Source of the DNA: Rotaria macrura
Taxonomy: Eukaryota > Rotifera > Eurotatoria > Philodinida > Philodinidae
Assembly: GCA_900239685.1 (NCBI GenBank)
Contig: OENT01000266.1
Coordinates: 62,001-126,000 of the forward strand
Direction of reading: 5' to 3'
Length of the DNA: 64,000 nt
Program-made: the position numbers and the translations under genes
In this document: piece after piece, positions 1 to 12,199 of the stretch
Numbering within the stretch: the stretch's first letter is position 1
Layout of the letters: the number at the start of each line of letters is the position of its first letter
The notes under the pieces: model-generated
What the model was told of the DNA's origin: nothing
Databases searched by the model: none
What the model saw: only the letters and a program-made list of their open reading frames with translations

Positions 1-3000
1 CTTCGGGCTTCATGTTTGACAAGAAATATTCTATAGATCATGCACGTGACGAGTATATAGAATTTTTATATGAAAGTGATTGTATACTGAATAGTCCTAT
101 GATGTACTCGTTAATATTATAAATTTTCTCTTAGTTAAATATGCATGGTGAAGAAAGTAGTTCTGATGAATTCAAAGAAAGGTTTTCATTTTAAATTTTT
201 TTCCAAGTGGAATCGATTTGTGTCAATATTTTTTACAAAACTTAATGTCTCTGTTGTGGTCTATTTAATCCCTCTCATTCGCATGTTTTGTTTAAGGAAT
301 AAGAAATTGTTAGACGTAATATGTTTTTACTATGCGCAGACTAGTTCATGTCTTACATATGAATTCATCAATCATCTTGTTATCAGATAGATAATTCATT
401 TATGGTCATTTTCGATTAATTTTCCTTCGTCTCTTACCTCGAAAGAAAGATTGTAACAACTATCATTTATTGTTTCGAATAGTATTTCTGTCAAAGTCTT
501 TGCAGTTCAATTCTCAATCTTAACTACTTTCAAGGTAAAAGTCTACTAACGTCAAACTTCCTAACCAGAATATGTCTTACTTCGCATAACATCAAACACA
601 ATAAGCGAACAGTGTTGAAGATAACAGAATGATTGACACCAATAGATGAAAGAGATGACTGCTCCAAGCAATAGAAAAGGTATTCTGATCATTTTTTTAT
701 TGTTTTGAAACATATTTGAAGTTGACAACTAAGTCATGAATAAATCTGATCGTTTTGTCTCACACAGGGAAATTCACAAAATTCGAAAATATTGTTTCGT
801 ATTAAAACTTTCATGTTGAACTTCTTTTTTTTTCTGAATCGGTTTAACTATGACTTGTATTCGATAGATATTTCAATGAAAATCAATTATATATAATTCG
901 TTATTGATAAAAAATTAAAGACAGAAAGCTCATTCAGTATTTTTTTCATGTCACAACGACCTTTTCGCATCTACCTTTGGTACTCGATTGGTATTCGACA
1001 GCTAACAAGATTCTCTTCATGACATACGAACCAAGTCATATCTACTGCAATATGGAAGTTTTTACAAAACTATCTATTTTAAGTACAGATGACATATCGA
1101 TGCTAGTACTAACACTGGCATTTGCTGTCGGCAGAAAACATCTCTAGACATTGTTTTTTTTATGAAAGACTCGATATAGTATTTGAAATACATGCGAATG
1201 GTACGCATACTTTTACTGTAAACATCATCAATCTGATATAACTTATTGGAGACATATATCGCTTGAATAATAATTATCAATAAAGAAGAAATTTGAATTC
1301 TGTTAAGCGAACCTAGATCGTTGATCTCATACGACAACGAATCATTAGATGAAATCTGTCGTAGTTTAACTATGTAGAAACTAACGAATTATGTTTTATT
1401 CGAAAAAGAATGATGTGAATACGTTAAAAAAGAAAATCATCTTTATTATTGTGCGTTTATCATACTCTTAGCGATACCAATGTGACTATGAAATCATATG
1501 TGACAGGTGAAGAATATCCCACAATAATCATCGGTAAATAGAAGATTACTTTATCATTCATTCATAACGTAAAAGTGAATCAGCTGTCGTATAATTCAAA
1601 AAAGTATGTCTGAGATCGTCACATTTGTTATTCGAAACTAATCACTGAATATCTTTTTTTCTTTGAATGGATTGCAACGAAATTATAATCAACGATGTCG
1701 AATTATTAAAATTCATCATAGTCGCTTGCCGAGCTTCATTTCTCTCATTGACTGGAGCATTTCTTAAAAAATGTCCTCGAAAACAGTAATTGATAAAGAA
1801 TGTTCTGTTCAGCTGCAAATATATATATATATATATATGTATATGTATAGTATATATCTACTCACTAATAATCGTTACAGGTTCGTATACAAGAGAAAAT
1901 AAAAATATAGAGGAGATCTGAAAATTCCATCTAAAGATTTATGTCAATGGGTATATCAACAGCAGCTATTGTATTATGAATATCTCAGTTTTGAAAAACC
2001 TGAGCCTATTTGATGAAAAGTTAATTCTTAATTACAGTAAAAAGGAAAAATAAGAATACAAAATCGTGATGTATTCATGAAAACACACTGGTTGTGTGGT
2101 CAACACACATCAAAATTTGTTTGCAGACAAAAATTGTCCATCATTTCGATTGAAAAATTCTCTAATATGTAAAACAACAGTGGCTCGTTATTTCTTTGTC
2201 ACTGGCTTCTTGAAACAGAGATTATTAGTAAAATTCCGCTGACATTATTAATCCCTAGACAATGTTACTATTATTGTTGTCAATCATCAAGATTTTGTTT
2301 TACTCTATATGTTATGACGTTTGTTTATTCATCGTCGTTTTACTAAATGACGTCTCCATGTAAATGTCAGTCATAAATAGAACTATTGAAAGTATGCACT
2401 TAGAATTTCAATGAAAAATTTCTCAATGATTTTCTTTAAATTTGACTGTGATATAACAAAAGATAAACATATGAGTTTATTCATAATAGTCACGTATGTA
2501 TACGTGATTTTCTCGTCTACAGATTAATGACATACATCAAACTCAAGATTCAATAACACGTAAAATAAGTTCCAATTTATCCGTATCGACTTATCTTATA
2601 TATAAGGGAAATATGTATGTGTCATATAAAGTCCTTCTGCATTTTAATCATTCTTGATATGAAATTCAATGGATGTACTCGTATCTTTTTGACGGTTCTC
2701 ATGATAACAATAAATTGTACTCGACACTTTCAAAAGATACATAGCCGTCCAGTTCATCATTATTCTTAGTCATAAAATATTTGAATATCGTTCGTACATG
2801 CATGAAAGAACTAAAACACAAAATTAATCGAAGTCAACACATTTTTGTCAGTCTCATTGGCTAATCAATAGTTTTGTGTCCCACATCATTTTTTTTCCAT
2901 TTATTCATTTACATTGTTGATAGTTTCAGATTTTATTTAAATTAAGCAACAAGTTATCCTCAAGTAAATTGATGTCGAGAAAAAAAACTGTTTATTAACG

Positions 3001-6000
3001 AATATTCGAGTTTACATTAGATTGATCAATACATTTATTTCATCACAGTTAACAGCTTTATATCTAAGACAGTACTGATGATACCCATAGGGAATAAGTT
3101 TAGCATTCAACTGAAAGTTTATTTATTACATATTCAATCCAACTTCAAACGAAATTCCACAAAAAACTCATGAATGAAAGATTTTGTATCATGAAACGAA
3201 TAACCGATTGAACATTGTAGACTAACATGAACAACTGTAAAAGACGAACCATTTGTCATCGTCCTAATGAAATACAATTAGTGCTTTTCAATGTCCCTTT
3301 TGACATTTTGATATAGTCGAAAACTACGAGGAAAATAATGACAACTCACAACTTGTATTCAATTATACTGAATTGTACGGAAATGAACAAACATAAAATA
3401 GAATCATGGTCGAATAGCAGTCTAGGGAAAAAAATATTTTCGCTAACGTTGTGTTACTTGATAATAGCCAACAATGGCAGGAAAACAAATCTTCTACAGG
3501 TGATAGTGTTCGCATCATTTGTTTTACGTATTATGTGAATCTATCGATTCAACAGAACGATGAGCATGAAAGAAATACCACCGCTCCTATCTATACTGCA
3601 TATCGATGGGCTACCTTTTGAAAATGATGGCATTATCACATTATCATTAAAGACATATTTTAGTTTGCCTCACCGCATAAATTCTTTACATGCCTATGAA
3701 ATATCAAGAATAACATTGTGAAAGTGTCTATTGGGAAGTAAAATTCGCCCTACTGCGTATGTAATAGTAGAAGTATAGTTTTTACTCATCTATCTATGTC
3801 TATTATCAACTAGTATAATAAGCAGCATTATTAACACTCTTTCAAAACATTGACACTTATTCAACTTTGTGCGCCTGTTCCGTGGATGTGTATAAACAAT
3901 CGAAAAAGTCTATGAATATCTATACTTTCTGTTTTATGCGATGTAGAAATGAGTAAGTCTTAACTATCGTTATAATTCCCAAGATCGATTTTTGCTGAAA
4001 TTTCCAGTCTTGCAAACAAAGTTCTGTCAATTTACAAATGGGTCTAGATTTTCTTTTCTAGATAAGCCATGCATATTAAGCTGATGCATGCAGAACATAA
4101 CTAAATTTGAATTTTCTATAACTAAGTATCAAGAAGTGCACTTTCACAAACTGTTTATGTTTCCATACGTATTACTAGTGATGTCAAACATTAAATCTAC
4201 CGCAAGAAAATGTACATCAACAAAGGACTGATATTCAATACTTTCACTTTTAACATCACCAGTTGAATCAGTAAATATTCTATCATTTTTCGGCATAATT
4301 TCATTTGAAAACTACAATCAATTTGTTCTAGGTACCTATCATGAAATCAATCAGTAGATGATTATTTCCAAAGAAAGTAAAATCAAATGTCAGAAGAGTT
4401 GGTTTGACTAAAATATTCATCAACACGAAAGAGAAAAAAATCCTACACTTTCAAAAATTCTTAATTTGAGTATAGAAATCCTTGAACTTGTTTGAAGCCT
4501 CTAGAAACCTGTTCTTAATCAAAATAGTTTCGAACTTCGATGGTATCTGAATATCTATAGATGTTCATATATTTCTGACTTCATTTAAACGATTCGTCTT
4601 TTTAATGGAATAGAGAGAAACAACATTCAGATACATTGCATAGGTATTGTTTCTCTTTTAGATGAAATTTCAATAGGAGTGTCCAGCACGAAATGACCGT
4701 GCTATGAGGTGTTAATGTCATTGTAACCTTAGACACATTTGTTGTAAATCATATTCTATTTCGATGAGTTTCAGAATATTTTAATTATTCTTTTGTTTAT
4801 ATCATTTTAAAATTTGATTCTATTCAATACTTTGTGCACTAATTTAAATGAATGTAAAGCACAGACCGATAAATTCATCCATCAATACTCAAGTCTTCAA
4901 GCTTTGGATACTTTTCCTTGAATAAAAAAATTCTTGGCTACCTATATGACGCACTAAAAGATGCATATGTTAATTATTCCATAGATCAGTCAATCATTAG
5001 ATGACAGAAAAGAAAATCAACAAAAAATCGAATCTTTCTTGACATCAATATTATTTAGCAAAATTTTTGTATTAACATCAAAGTGATACTCAGTAAGTAT
5101 GACGAGATAGTTGAAATAAAAATAACTGAATAAACTTTCGAATACATAGAATATCTTCTCATCCTCGATCGTCTGAAAGAAAAATTCTCAACCTATTGTA
5201 TTCAAGTGAATTGTAACTCACAGAATAAAATATATTTTATAAATACTTCTTACATAATAAAATGTTCTAATCAAAGTCATGTATGCCATAAAATAATCAT
5301 GATGCGTAGTAAACAACGATATAAAAATTAGTGCATAAAGAAAAAAATGACCAGCATCCTACTGTGTAAAAGAAGCAGGATTGATTGTATTCTATTCGAA
5401 TAGATTGAAGTTAGAAAATTGATTTAGAAGCTATTGCTTTTATTATTATGAGAAATTTTCTCAAGATATTATTTTCATCAATTACTCACACATTGATGTT
5501 TAGATTACTCATACATATGTCGATTGTTGTCTATCCTGTCAATATCCAACTGCGCTGATTCTTTTTACATTTTACTTTTACATCTGCTTTTAATTGCAGT
5601 CATTATTTACTCATGATTCTGTGCTCAGATGAGTAGTAGTAACGACAAACGTCAAGGACATAAAGCTATCTATTATATCAAAAAAGATTCAACAACCTAT
5701 TCTCGTCAGAGATATCTATTGCGGCTAAAAGAATAAAATCTTGTGTAATGGTAATAATATGATGCATAGGGAAGGATATACAACGCGGTAAACACCTTTA
5801 CACAAGAAAACTTCGACCATTTAGCTTAGAAAGATCTGCTTCTTGGTCATTCAATACTAAGATTAGCTTAGTGATAGAACCTTCTATTATTTTTCAAAAG
5901 CAGATTCTTTCGTGCCTCATGATGTTTAGAATTGTGAATTGTCATGCATTTGAATAACGCATGTGAGCTTCGATTTTTCATTCATAGATAATTCGTTTAA

Positions 6001-6339
6001 TTTGTTAGAAATATATAAATCAATTTAAACATATCATCTATGTTTCTCCTTCTTATTTTTCTCTTTATCAATAAAAGTCAACATAGAATTAATAAACGAA
6101 TAGATATCAACACTGACAAACATGCACACAACAAAGAAAAAGGAAAAAAAGAGGAGAAATTTATTTATACAGATAGGACAAAGTACATGAAGTGAAAGAA
6201 AAAAGAAAAGAAAAGACGAGCTCTTGTGGCGGAATGAAGGAAAATAAATAAATAGAAGCTTTTATCATTGCCTATATAGACAAAAAGTTTTTCTTGTTTT
6301 CTTGTTTTCTTTTTAAAATGCAACCACTGATCTGTATAT
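1..6339. other. Gene-poor intergenic region
   Basis: I see no convincing gene in this 6.3 kb stretch. Open frames are short, lack splice-site support and have no recognisable motif. The only simple structure is a TA microsatellite near 1819-1838. Its right end is the 3' flank of the ARL8 gene on the minus strand. Confidence 0.5.
1819..1846. repeat. TA/TG microsatellite
   Basis: A run of alternating AT dinucleotides grading into TATG units, visible directly. No gene lies nearby. Confidence 0.8.
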
Positions 6340-7205
6340 TCATGAACGATTATTCGATTTAGAATGTTGAATAAGCCATTGTAGTGTTATGTCTAAATTA
6401 TCACGAACATAAATAAATAAAGACGATTTTATCTTTTTTATACATACCAATATTTTCTTTTTCTTTGCATGATATAGAATAACAACAAATTTCTCGATCT
6501 TTTATCGGAGATAGATCCCTTAAATAGGTGAAAAAAAAAGTCAAGATAGATTGAAGATATGAACATATTCATGAGATTACAATCTTTGGATAAGTTCTTG
6601 AACTTCAAATGCATTTGGTAAATCGCGTTTATTACCAAGCACAAGCACAGGAATACCCTGAAGTTGTGGTTTTTCTAATAAATTACTAAATTCTTGTTTA
6701 GCTGCATCAAGTTTTTCATGATCTGCTGCATCAACCATAAAACTATATGAGTAGAGAAAATCATCAACATGTTGAAGTCAAATAATTCGATGAACATACA
6801 CAATAGCATTTACACCGCGGCAATAACGTTCCCACATACTACGAAAACGAGGTTGACCACCTATGATATTCAATACGAAGAAAATATAAGACAATCGCGT
6901 TTAGAAAACAAATCACTTCATACATACCAATATCCCATATCTAAAAAAAATGACCAAATAGATATTACTCAATAAAAAATGAATTAAAAAACCCATCTTA
7001 CTTTAATTGTTACATTGCCTTTAGTAATCTTTCTCATATTGAAACCAACGGTTGGTATCATATCTTCGGAATATTGACCTGATGCAATTAAATTAACAAA
7101 CGTTGTTTTACCAGAATTTTGTAAACCAACAAGTGTTAATTCCATTTCTTCTTTCCAAAATAAACTTTTGAACCAGTCAAGAACACGTTGTACAAATGCG
7201 AACAT
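6340..7205 (-). CDS. ARL8: ADP-ribosylation factor-like GTPase 8 (ARL8)
   Basis: Small GTPase of the Arf-like family. ARL8 proteins sit on lysosomes and recruit kinesin adaptors and the HOPS tether. Exons on the minus strand: 7205-7002, 6940-6928, 6860-6800, 6742-6581, 6518-6448, 6392-6340; all introns are GT-AG and 55-67 bp. The spliced protein is 187 aa; human ARL8A/B are 186. Visible motifs are the P-loop GLQNSGKTT (about residues 27-35), switch region [21 protein letters not shown] split across exons 2 and 3, NKRD, and [10 protein letters not shown] near the C-terminus. The N-terminus has the amphipathic ARL8-type helix ending [18 protein letters not shown]. The start at 7205 matches the family; an upstream in-frame ATG at 7250 would only lengthen the tail. 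Exon 2 is a 13-nt microexon. I am very sure of identity and exon borders. Confidence 0.96.
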
Positions 7206-8712
7206 GTTTATATAAATATAATTTAAATCTGTAATAGAATAAAGCGACACAAAAATGAATCAAATATCGTTATATTTTTTTGCTTTCTCATCATGTTGCC
7301 AATCGAATGACTCATTGCACGCGGTTCATGTCATACACATCATCAGCTAGCAGTAATCGCCGACATTATCAAAGTACAACTTCTTTCTTTTTTCCTATCT
7401 CGACAAGAAACGAATGTCGCTACTGTTGTAACTTGATGCATTGTTGACTCAAAAGAACAGCTGACGAATAACCATGGTATATTCTACGGATTCGTTGGAA
7501 CACATTAGAATTAGTTTCTTCTTGTTTCAAGAAAAACTATTTCTCGCTTTTGTATAGTACTGTTTTTCCTACGGAGTATTAAAATCGAGAAGCAACATAA
7601 AAATTTACTATAACTAGTTGTTTTTTGTTTTCTTAAACTTCAAGATCGATTTAAACCCAATGAATTAAATAAACTGTTTAGTTTTGAGAAATCAATAATA
7701 TATTAGATTTCGTTTTCAAGTTAAAACCTAAATTCTTAACAAAAATAAAAGACCATTTATTCGGTCATAGTTTCAAGTGAAACTTGACACCTTTTTTTTA
7801 TATTGATAGTCAAAAATTTGACTTCATTCAAAGTCATGATCGAACGGTTATTAAAGAATAGAATTCATAGACTTAAATTAAATGTATTAAACATGTATTG
7901 GATTCCATAGACTCTAATTGTCTATATAGTATAGGCATAGAGTGCGCTAGTCAACAACAAGAAAAAATAGTATCGCCTTATTCCTAGACGATTCGTTGGT
8001 GACGATATGAGGGTATGCGTTCGAGCCGAAAAAGTCTTGTGTACACCACTCCATAAAGAACATTTTTCATCGGATAACTATTATCTGTTTGAGCCGCCTT
8101 ATACCATCAAATCAAGTATGCTAAACGATTGATGCTTATGTAATTTGTCCACACTCTATCGTATAAACTTGAGCTTGTTAGTGAGTTCAACAATTTAATT
8201 GAATTGCATTGATAGTCGAATATTAGGCTTGTTTCTAAATAAAGAAACGTGCCTCCTCGATACTGTGGCTATCTTAATATAAGAATACAATTTAACAATT
8301 CAAATATTCAACAAAAATAAAAACCGCTCGAAATCTTCGAACATTTACTTTTGAGCATTCAGAAACCGGAGGACATAAGTATTCTTTCAATAAAATGTCG
8401 AGTCACTATAATTCGAAGGGTGTTAGAGAAGTAACGAGAACTTGAAAATGACATTTTTAACTCAAGCGGGCACAGACACAGAGAATCCTGCAGATAGATT
8501 TTTCCACCATATATGATAGACAATCAGCAAATTATATGAGAATCTCAAGAGTAAAACAAAGTAAACATAAGAAATCGACTCTCTGCACTGCAACAAAGTC
8601 ATATGACAATGTTTTGAAATATGCATGAATACAATTGATTGACTGTTACAGAGCAGGTTGATGATGAAAATCTTGATGTTGTTCAACAATGAGAATCTAG
8701 ATTTTTTTAGCG
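7206..8712. promoter_or_regulatory. Intergenic region between divergent genes
   Basis: This 1.5 kb separates the starts of ARL8 (minus) and the flavoprotein gene (plus), so promoters for both must lie here or close by. I see no gene. The minus-strand open frame 8462-8848 overlaps the start of the flavoprotein and looks like a shadow. Just before the flavoprotein ATG there is a T-rich tract ending in TAG (8700-8710), which could be a 3' splice site for a 5'UTR intron or for trans-splicing. Confidence 0.4.
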
Positions 8713-10203
8713 ATGAAAAAGACAAAAGTTTGTATCGTTGGTGCTGGCACAGCCGGTATGTCAGCTGCTTGGTCATTATCACGTTATCCGGAAAAATTTG
8801 ACGTGACAGTCTATGAAAAAAAATCTCAAGCAGGCGGTGTTGCAACAACAGAGAATGTTGAAGTTATGCCTGGTGTCTTCTGTGATATCAATGATGGTGT
8901 ACAAGGTGGTTCATCAAGTTACCGAAATTCCATATTACTTCATCGTGAAGTTAGCTTCGATCCAACTTCCATACAAATGCGTGTATCATTCGGACAAGAT
9001 ATCTATGCATGGACCAATTACTTACCTTCGGATACGAACGGTATTGAAATTCAACGACTTGAATCAGAAATTCGACGATTCGGTATCTATTTAAGAATTA
9101 TCTCATGGCTTGAGCCGATTTTTATTTTTCTACCTATATGGTTAACGGCTCGCCTTTTCTGTCTTTCGTCTCGTTTTACAAATGCAATGCTCTACCCATT
9201 GACAGCTCTATTTTTTGGTACAGGCAACCAAACGAAAAATGTCAGTTCAGCATTAATAGCACGCGTATTTCTTGATCCTGATTTAAAATTATTTGATTAC
9301 AATTCAAAACGTTTTCTTGCATCACAAGCTGATATGTTTGCATTTGATAAACTATCTAATATATATCAAGCATTAGTTGATAAATGTATTCAAATGAGTG
9401 GTAGTCAAACGAAATTTTATTTTAATCAATCAATTAAAAAAATATCATCAACTAATGTCTACTCAAATTCAAATCAATTCAATGATTCGTTCGATATCAT
9501 TATATTTGCATGTGATGCTGAAACAATTCTTCGAATTGTTGATAAACCCAGTCGAATTCAACAAGCTGTACTTGGAAATGTTCGATATTATGATGATGTT
9601 ACTTATACACATACAGATCTGAATTATATGAATACTCACTATACTGTTCACCTTAATTCTGATCAATATTATATTCATACGAATATGAATGATCCTCAAC
9701 AACCATTAGAAATGTCATTCAATCTATCGAATTATCAGCCACATTTAATGACATTGAAACGTGTACAACATCCGAATTTGAATATATTTCAAACAATATT
9801 TCTAAATAAATTAGAATCAAATAAATGGACGATCAATAAAATAGATAAGAAAAAAGTTTTACTAGAACGTTGGTGGAGACAATTTGCTCATGTTTGGCAA
9901 CATTTTTTATTTACGGTACCGTTAATGCGTTTCATTCAACAAGAAAATCCAAATATATTATATGCTGGTGCATATACTATGTTCAATACACATGAAATCG
10001 CTTGTATATCAGGTTTAGCAGCCGCACACGAACTCGGAGCATCCTATCCATTTGGAAACGATGATTTAGCAGTTAAACAATTTGATTTGTATATGAATTT
10101 CATACATGGCAAATGTCGTAATGGTAGAAAAACATTTCTACAAAGATTAACAACGTTCTTATTAACAGTGTTACTTTGGTTTGTAGTTATGATTAGAAAG
10201 TGA
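8713..10203 (+). CDS. FAD-dependent oxidoreductase (amine-oxidase-like), membrane-tailed
   Basis: Flavoprotein of the FAD/NAD(P)-binding amine-oxidase-like superfamily, 496 aa in one exon. The N-terminus has the dinucleotide-binding fold: VCIVGAGTAGMSAAW with GxGxxG at residues 10-15, and the ribose-binding acidic residue E35 at the end of strand 2 (VTVYEKK). The C-terminal FAD motif is ILYAGAYTMFNTHEIACISG (about 415-434). The middle has VTYTHTDLNYM, which resembles the HxD segment of COG2907-type NAD/FAD-binding proteins. Residues 481-496 form a hydrophobic tail with a basic end, probably a C-terminal membrane anchor; another hydrophobic stretch lies near 133-165. Substrate is unknown; COG2907-like proteins in bacteria often neighbour lipid-modifying enzymes. 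The absence of introns beside spliced neighbours raises the possibility of horizontal origin. Family call is firm, exact activity is not. Confidence 0.85.
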   Translation: MKKTKVCIVGAGTAGMSAAWSLSRYPEKFDVTVYEKKSQAGGVATTENVEVMPGVFCDINDGVQGGSSSYRNSILLHREVSFDPTSIQMRVSFGQDIYAWTNYLPSDTNGIEIQRLESEIRRFGIYLRIISWLEPIFIFLPIWLTARLFCLSSRFTNAMLYPLTALFFGTGNQTKNVSSALIARVFLDPDLKLFDYNSKRFLASQADMFAFDKLSNIYQALVDKCIQMSGSQTKFYFNQSIKKISSTNVYSNSNQFNDSFDIIIFACDAETILRIVDKPSRIQQAVLGNVRYYDDVTYTHTDLNYMNTHYTVHLNSDQYYIHTNMNDPQQPLEMSFNLSNYQPHLMTLKRVQHPNLNIFQTIFLNKLESNKWTINKIDKKKVLLERWWRQFAHVWQHFLFTVPLMRFIQQENPNILYAGAYTMFNTHEIACISGLAAAHELGASYPFGNDDLAVKQFDLYMNFIHGKCRNGRKTFLQRLTTFLLTVLLWFVVMIRK

Positions 10204-11165
10204 ACATGATTAAATGTAGAATTTCGTTTTTTATCTAGTTTTTGCTACTACATGTAATACTTGCATTTTTTCCTTCTTATGAACAGGTTTCTACTCTGAA
10301 AATATGTTATGAATATCGAGTTGAGAAATTTTCATTCATCAATAGAGCTCATTAGGTCTGAGAAGTTTGAGAAAAGAATCTAATCGATCAAGAAATTGGA
10401 ATCTTTATCATCATCTTTGAGTACATTCGAGTCAGATTATTCTAGCATTTTATTTTCTATTAAACTATTCTAGATCAGTCAAGAAAACAATGACAGTGAT
10501 ATCGGTTGTTCTATAGTTACATAGTACTGTTGATCCATACATTGAAAAAAAAGCATTCTTTTTAATAAGAAAAGAAAATATAACTGTTAACTTTCTTAGT
10601 AACATCGGTTCTATAAAACATGATGAATTCGATCGCATACGAAATACTTACTGTTTTGAGTTTGAAAATCAAATCTCTAGTTAAACATTCTTCGACTAGA
10701 GAACTGTTCATTTTTTAAGCATGTGAATTTCACTATTTTATGCTCAACTGTAACTAAATTGTTTGCAGGAAATAAAATTCAATGTTGGAAATCGTTTTAT
10801 TTTGAATTATAATGATAAACTTTTTCAAATTAGATTTGAACATGAGCACTAATGTGAAGAGGATTTTGAAGTGATGACTTGGATTCACGTGTTTCTGAAT
10901 TAGTTTGTCTTAGAAATAAACGTATACTATATACGGCGCATGGAATCGCAGGAGTCTTACTGTGTCTACCTGCATTTAGCGCCCTCTTTTTCATTGCAAA
11001 ATGTTCAGTATTGACTATACAATCCAATAGCAAAACAAATTGATGTAGATTAGTTAGTTCATCCATCTATATCTCTCAACTATCCAATCATCACGAAGAA
11101 CCGATTGACATGACAAGTCTTTATTCAATTTGCTTTATTATAATTTTTCAGATACATTATTGTTT
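10204..11165. other. Intergenic region with one ambiguous small ORF
   Basis: Between the flavoprotein and MED7. The first 600 bases show nothing recognisable. The right part (10830-11066) carries overlapping open frames on both strands, described separately. MED7 begins only 100 bp from the minus-strand ATG at 11066, a spacing that would suit a bidirectional promoter if the small ORF is real. Confidence 0.4.
10830..11066 (-). CDS. Possible small protein or first exon (unrecognised)
   Basis: A 78-codon open frame starting MDELTNLHQFVLLLDCIVN and continuing with a lysine/arginine-rich segment. It begins 100 bp upstream of MED7 in divergent orientation. A possible donor (GTAGAC) follows the codons ALNA, so it could also be a first exon. 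The opposite strand has an equally long frame (about 10872-11045) encoding a hydrophobic segment, LYTAHGIAGVLLCLPAFSAL, but without a start codon. The local sequence is less AT-rich than its surroundings. I do not recognise either protein; at most one is likely real. Confidence 0.25.
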   Translation of the reverse strand: MDELTNLHQFVLLLDCIVNTEHFAMKKRALNAGRHSKTPAIPCAVYSIRLFLRQTNSETRESKSSLQNPLHISAHVQI

Positions 11166-11807
11166 ATGGATCCACCGCCTGTGTTAAGTAGTGCATTCCC
11201 ATTACCACCGATGGGCTACATTGAACTATTTAGTGATGACAATACTCGTCAAAATAATAGAATCTTACAACCACCACCACCCATTGAAGTAAATATTCTG
11301 TTGATTTATTTTGTAAAGTTTTTCTTTTTCTGTATTCTGTTTTCGAAGGGTCCTTATGAATTGTTCGGTGTGTATGTTAATGGTATTGATCATTCAGAGC
11401 CGATTATTCGTTCATTAGCAACTCAACAAATTCAACGTGTTTATACACGTCCTGATGATTACAAAGGTGAATTGAAAAAATTGTGTTTTGCTATATTAAC
11501 AAATTATCTTGATCTATTACAAATCGTTTCACGTTCAACCGTAACGCAAAGTCCGGATAGTGGAAGTTTAACATTACGTGAACAAAAATTACAAGAGATC
11601 GAATTACTTTTTATAAATATACATCATTTAATCAATGAATTACGACCACATCAAGCACGTGAAACACTTCGTGTTATACTTGAAGAACAAAAGCAACAAC
11701 GCGAAAAGACAAGTGAAAAACTCTATTCATTTTTAAATCGTATTGTTGATGTTTTAAATTCAGCTGTTTATTCACTTAATGATCATATACCTAAAGTTGT
11801 TAATTAA
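11166..11807 (+). CDS. MED7: Mediator complex subunit 7 (MED7)
   Basis: MED7 is a middle-module subunit of Mediator, which bridges transcription factors and RNA polymerase II in the nucleus. Exons 11166-11288 and 11349-11807 join in phase 0 to give 193 aa. The N-terminus has the family signature of a proline-rich start followed by PPMGYIELF and LQPPPPIE. Exon 2 has the near-invariant HHLINELRPHQARETLR, then a coiled-coil C-terminus that pairs with MED21 in known structures. The protein is a little shorter than human MED7 (233 aa) because the acidic C-terminal tail is absent. I chose the ATG at 11166 rather than 11130: an upstream TTTTTCAG looks like a splice acceptor, and homologues start near the proline-rich segment. 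The 60-bp intron keeps the frame open if retained. An AATAAA overlaps the stop region. Confidence 0.93.
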   Translation: MDPPPVLSSAFPLPPMGYIELFSDDNTRQNNRILQPPPPIEVNILLIYFVKFFFFCILFSKGPYELFGVYVNGIDHSEPIIRSLATQQIQRVYTRPDDYKGELKKLCFAILTNYLDLLQIVSRSTVTQSPDSGSLTLREQKLQEIELLFINIHHLINELRPHQARETLRVILEEQKQQREKTSEKLYSFLNRIVDVLNSAVYSLNDHIPKVVN

Positions 11808-12199
11808 ATAAAATGAGAACCGAAGATATTATTCGGTGTGTACTATATAATAAGCAAAAACGTTTTTTAAACTTTGAATGATCTTTTAAAAGTGCACATT
11901 TAATTTTTAGATTTAAACGAACATCGAATATTAAATTATGGTGATGGTGAATGTTCTGTGCAGATAATTATGGTACAATCCGAAAATAGTCTAAGCTGAA
12001 TTCTTTTGTTTTTCTTCATCTATGCCGAATGTCAACATAATTTTATTTGTATGCAGATAAGAATTGATCTTGAAGTGAATGTGTCTATATAAATTTCGAT
12101 TATTAGAATCTGTACACATGAATAATCTCATATCTTGTGACTTATTTCTCCTATTAGAATACAACTATCAATAGGACGATACTCTTTATTTCAATTAAG

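Noticed and set aside
145-390. 81-codon open frame on the plus strand
   Set aside because: Low-complexity, Phe/Lys-rich translation without motif or splice context; expected by chance in AT-rich DNA.
8462-8848. 128-codon minus-strand frame
   Set aside because: Overlaps the well-supported start of the flavoprotein on the other strand and has no recognisable domain.
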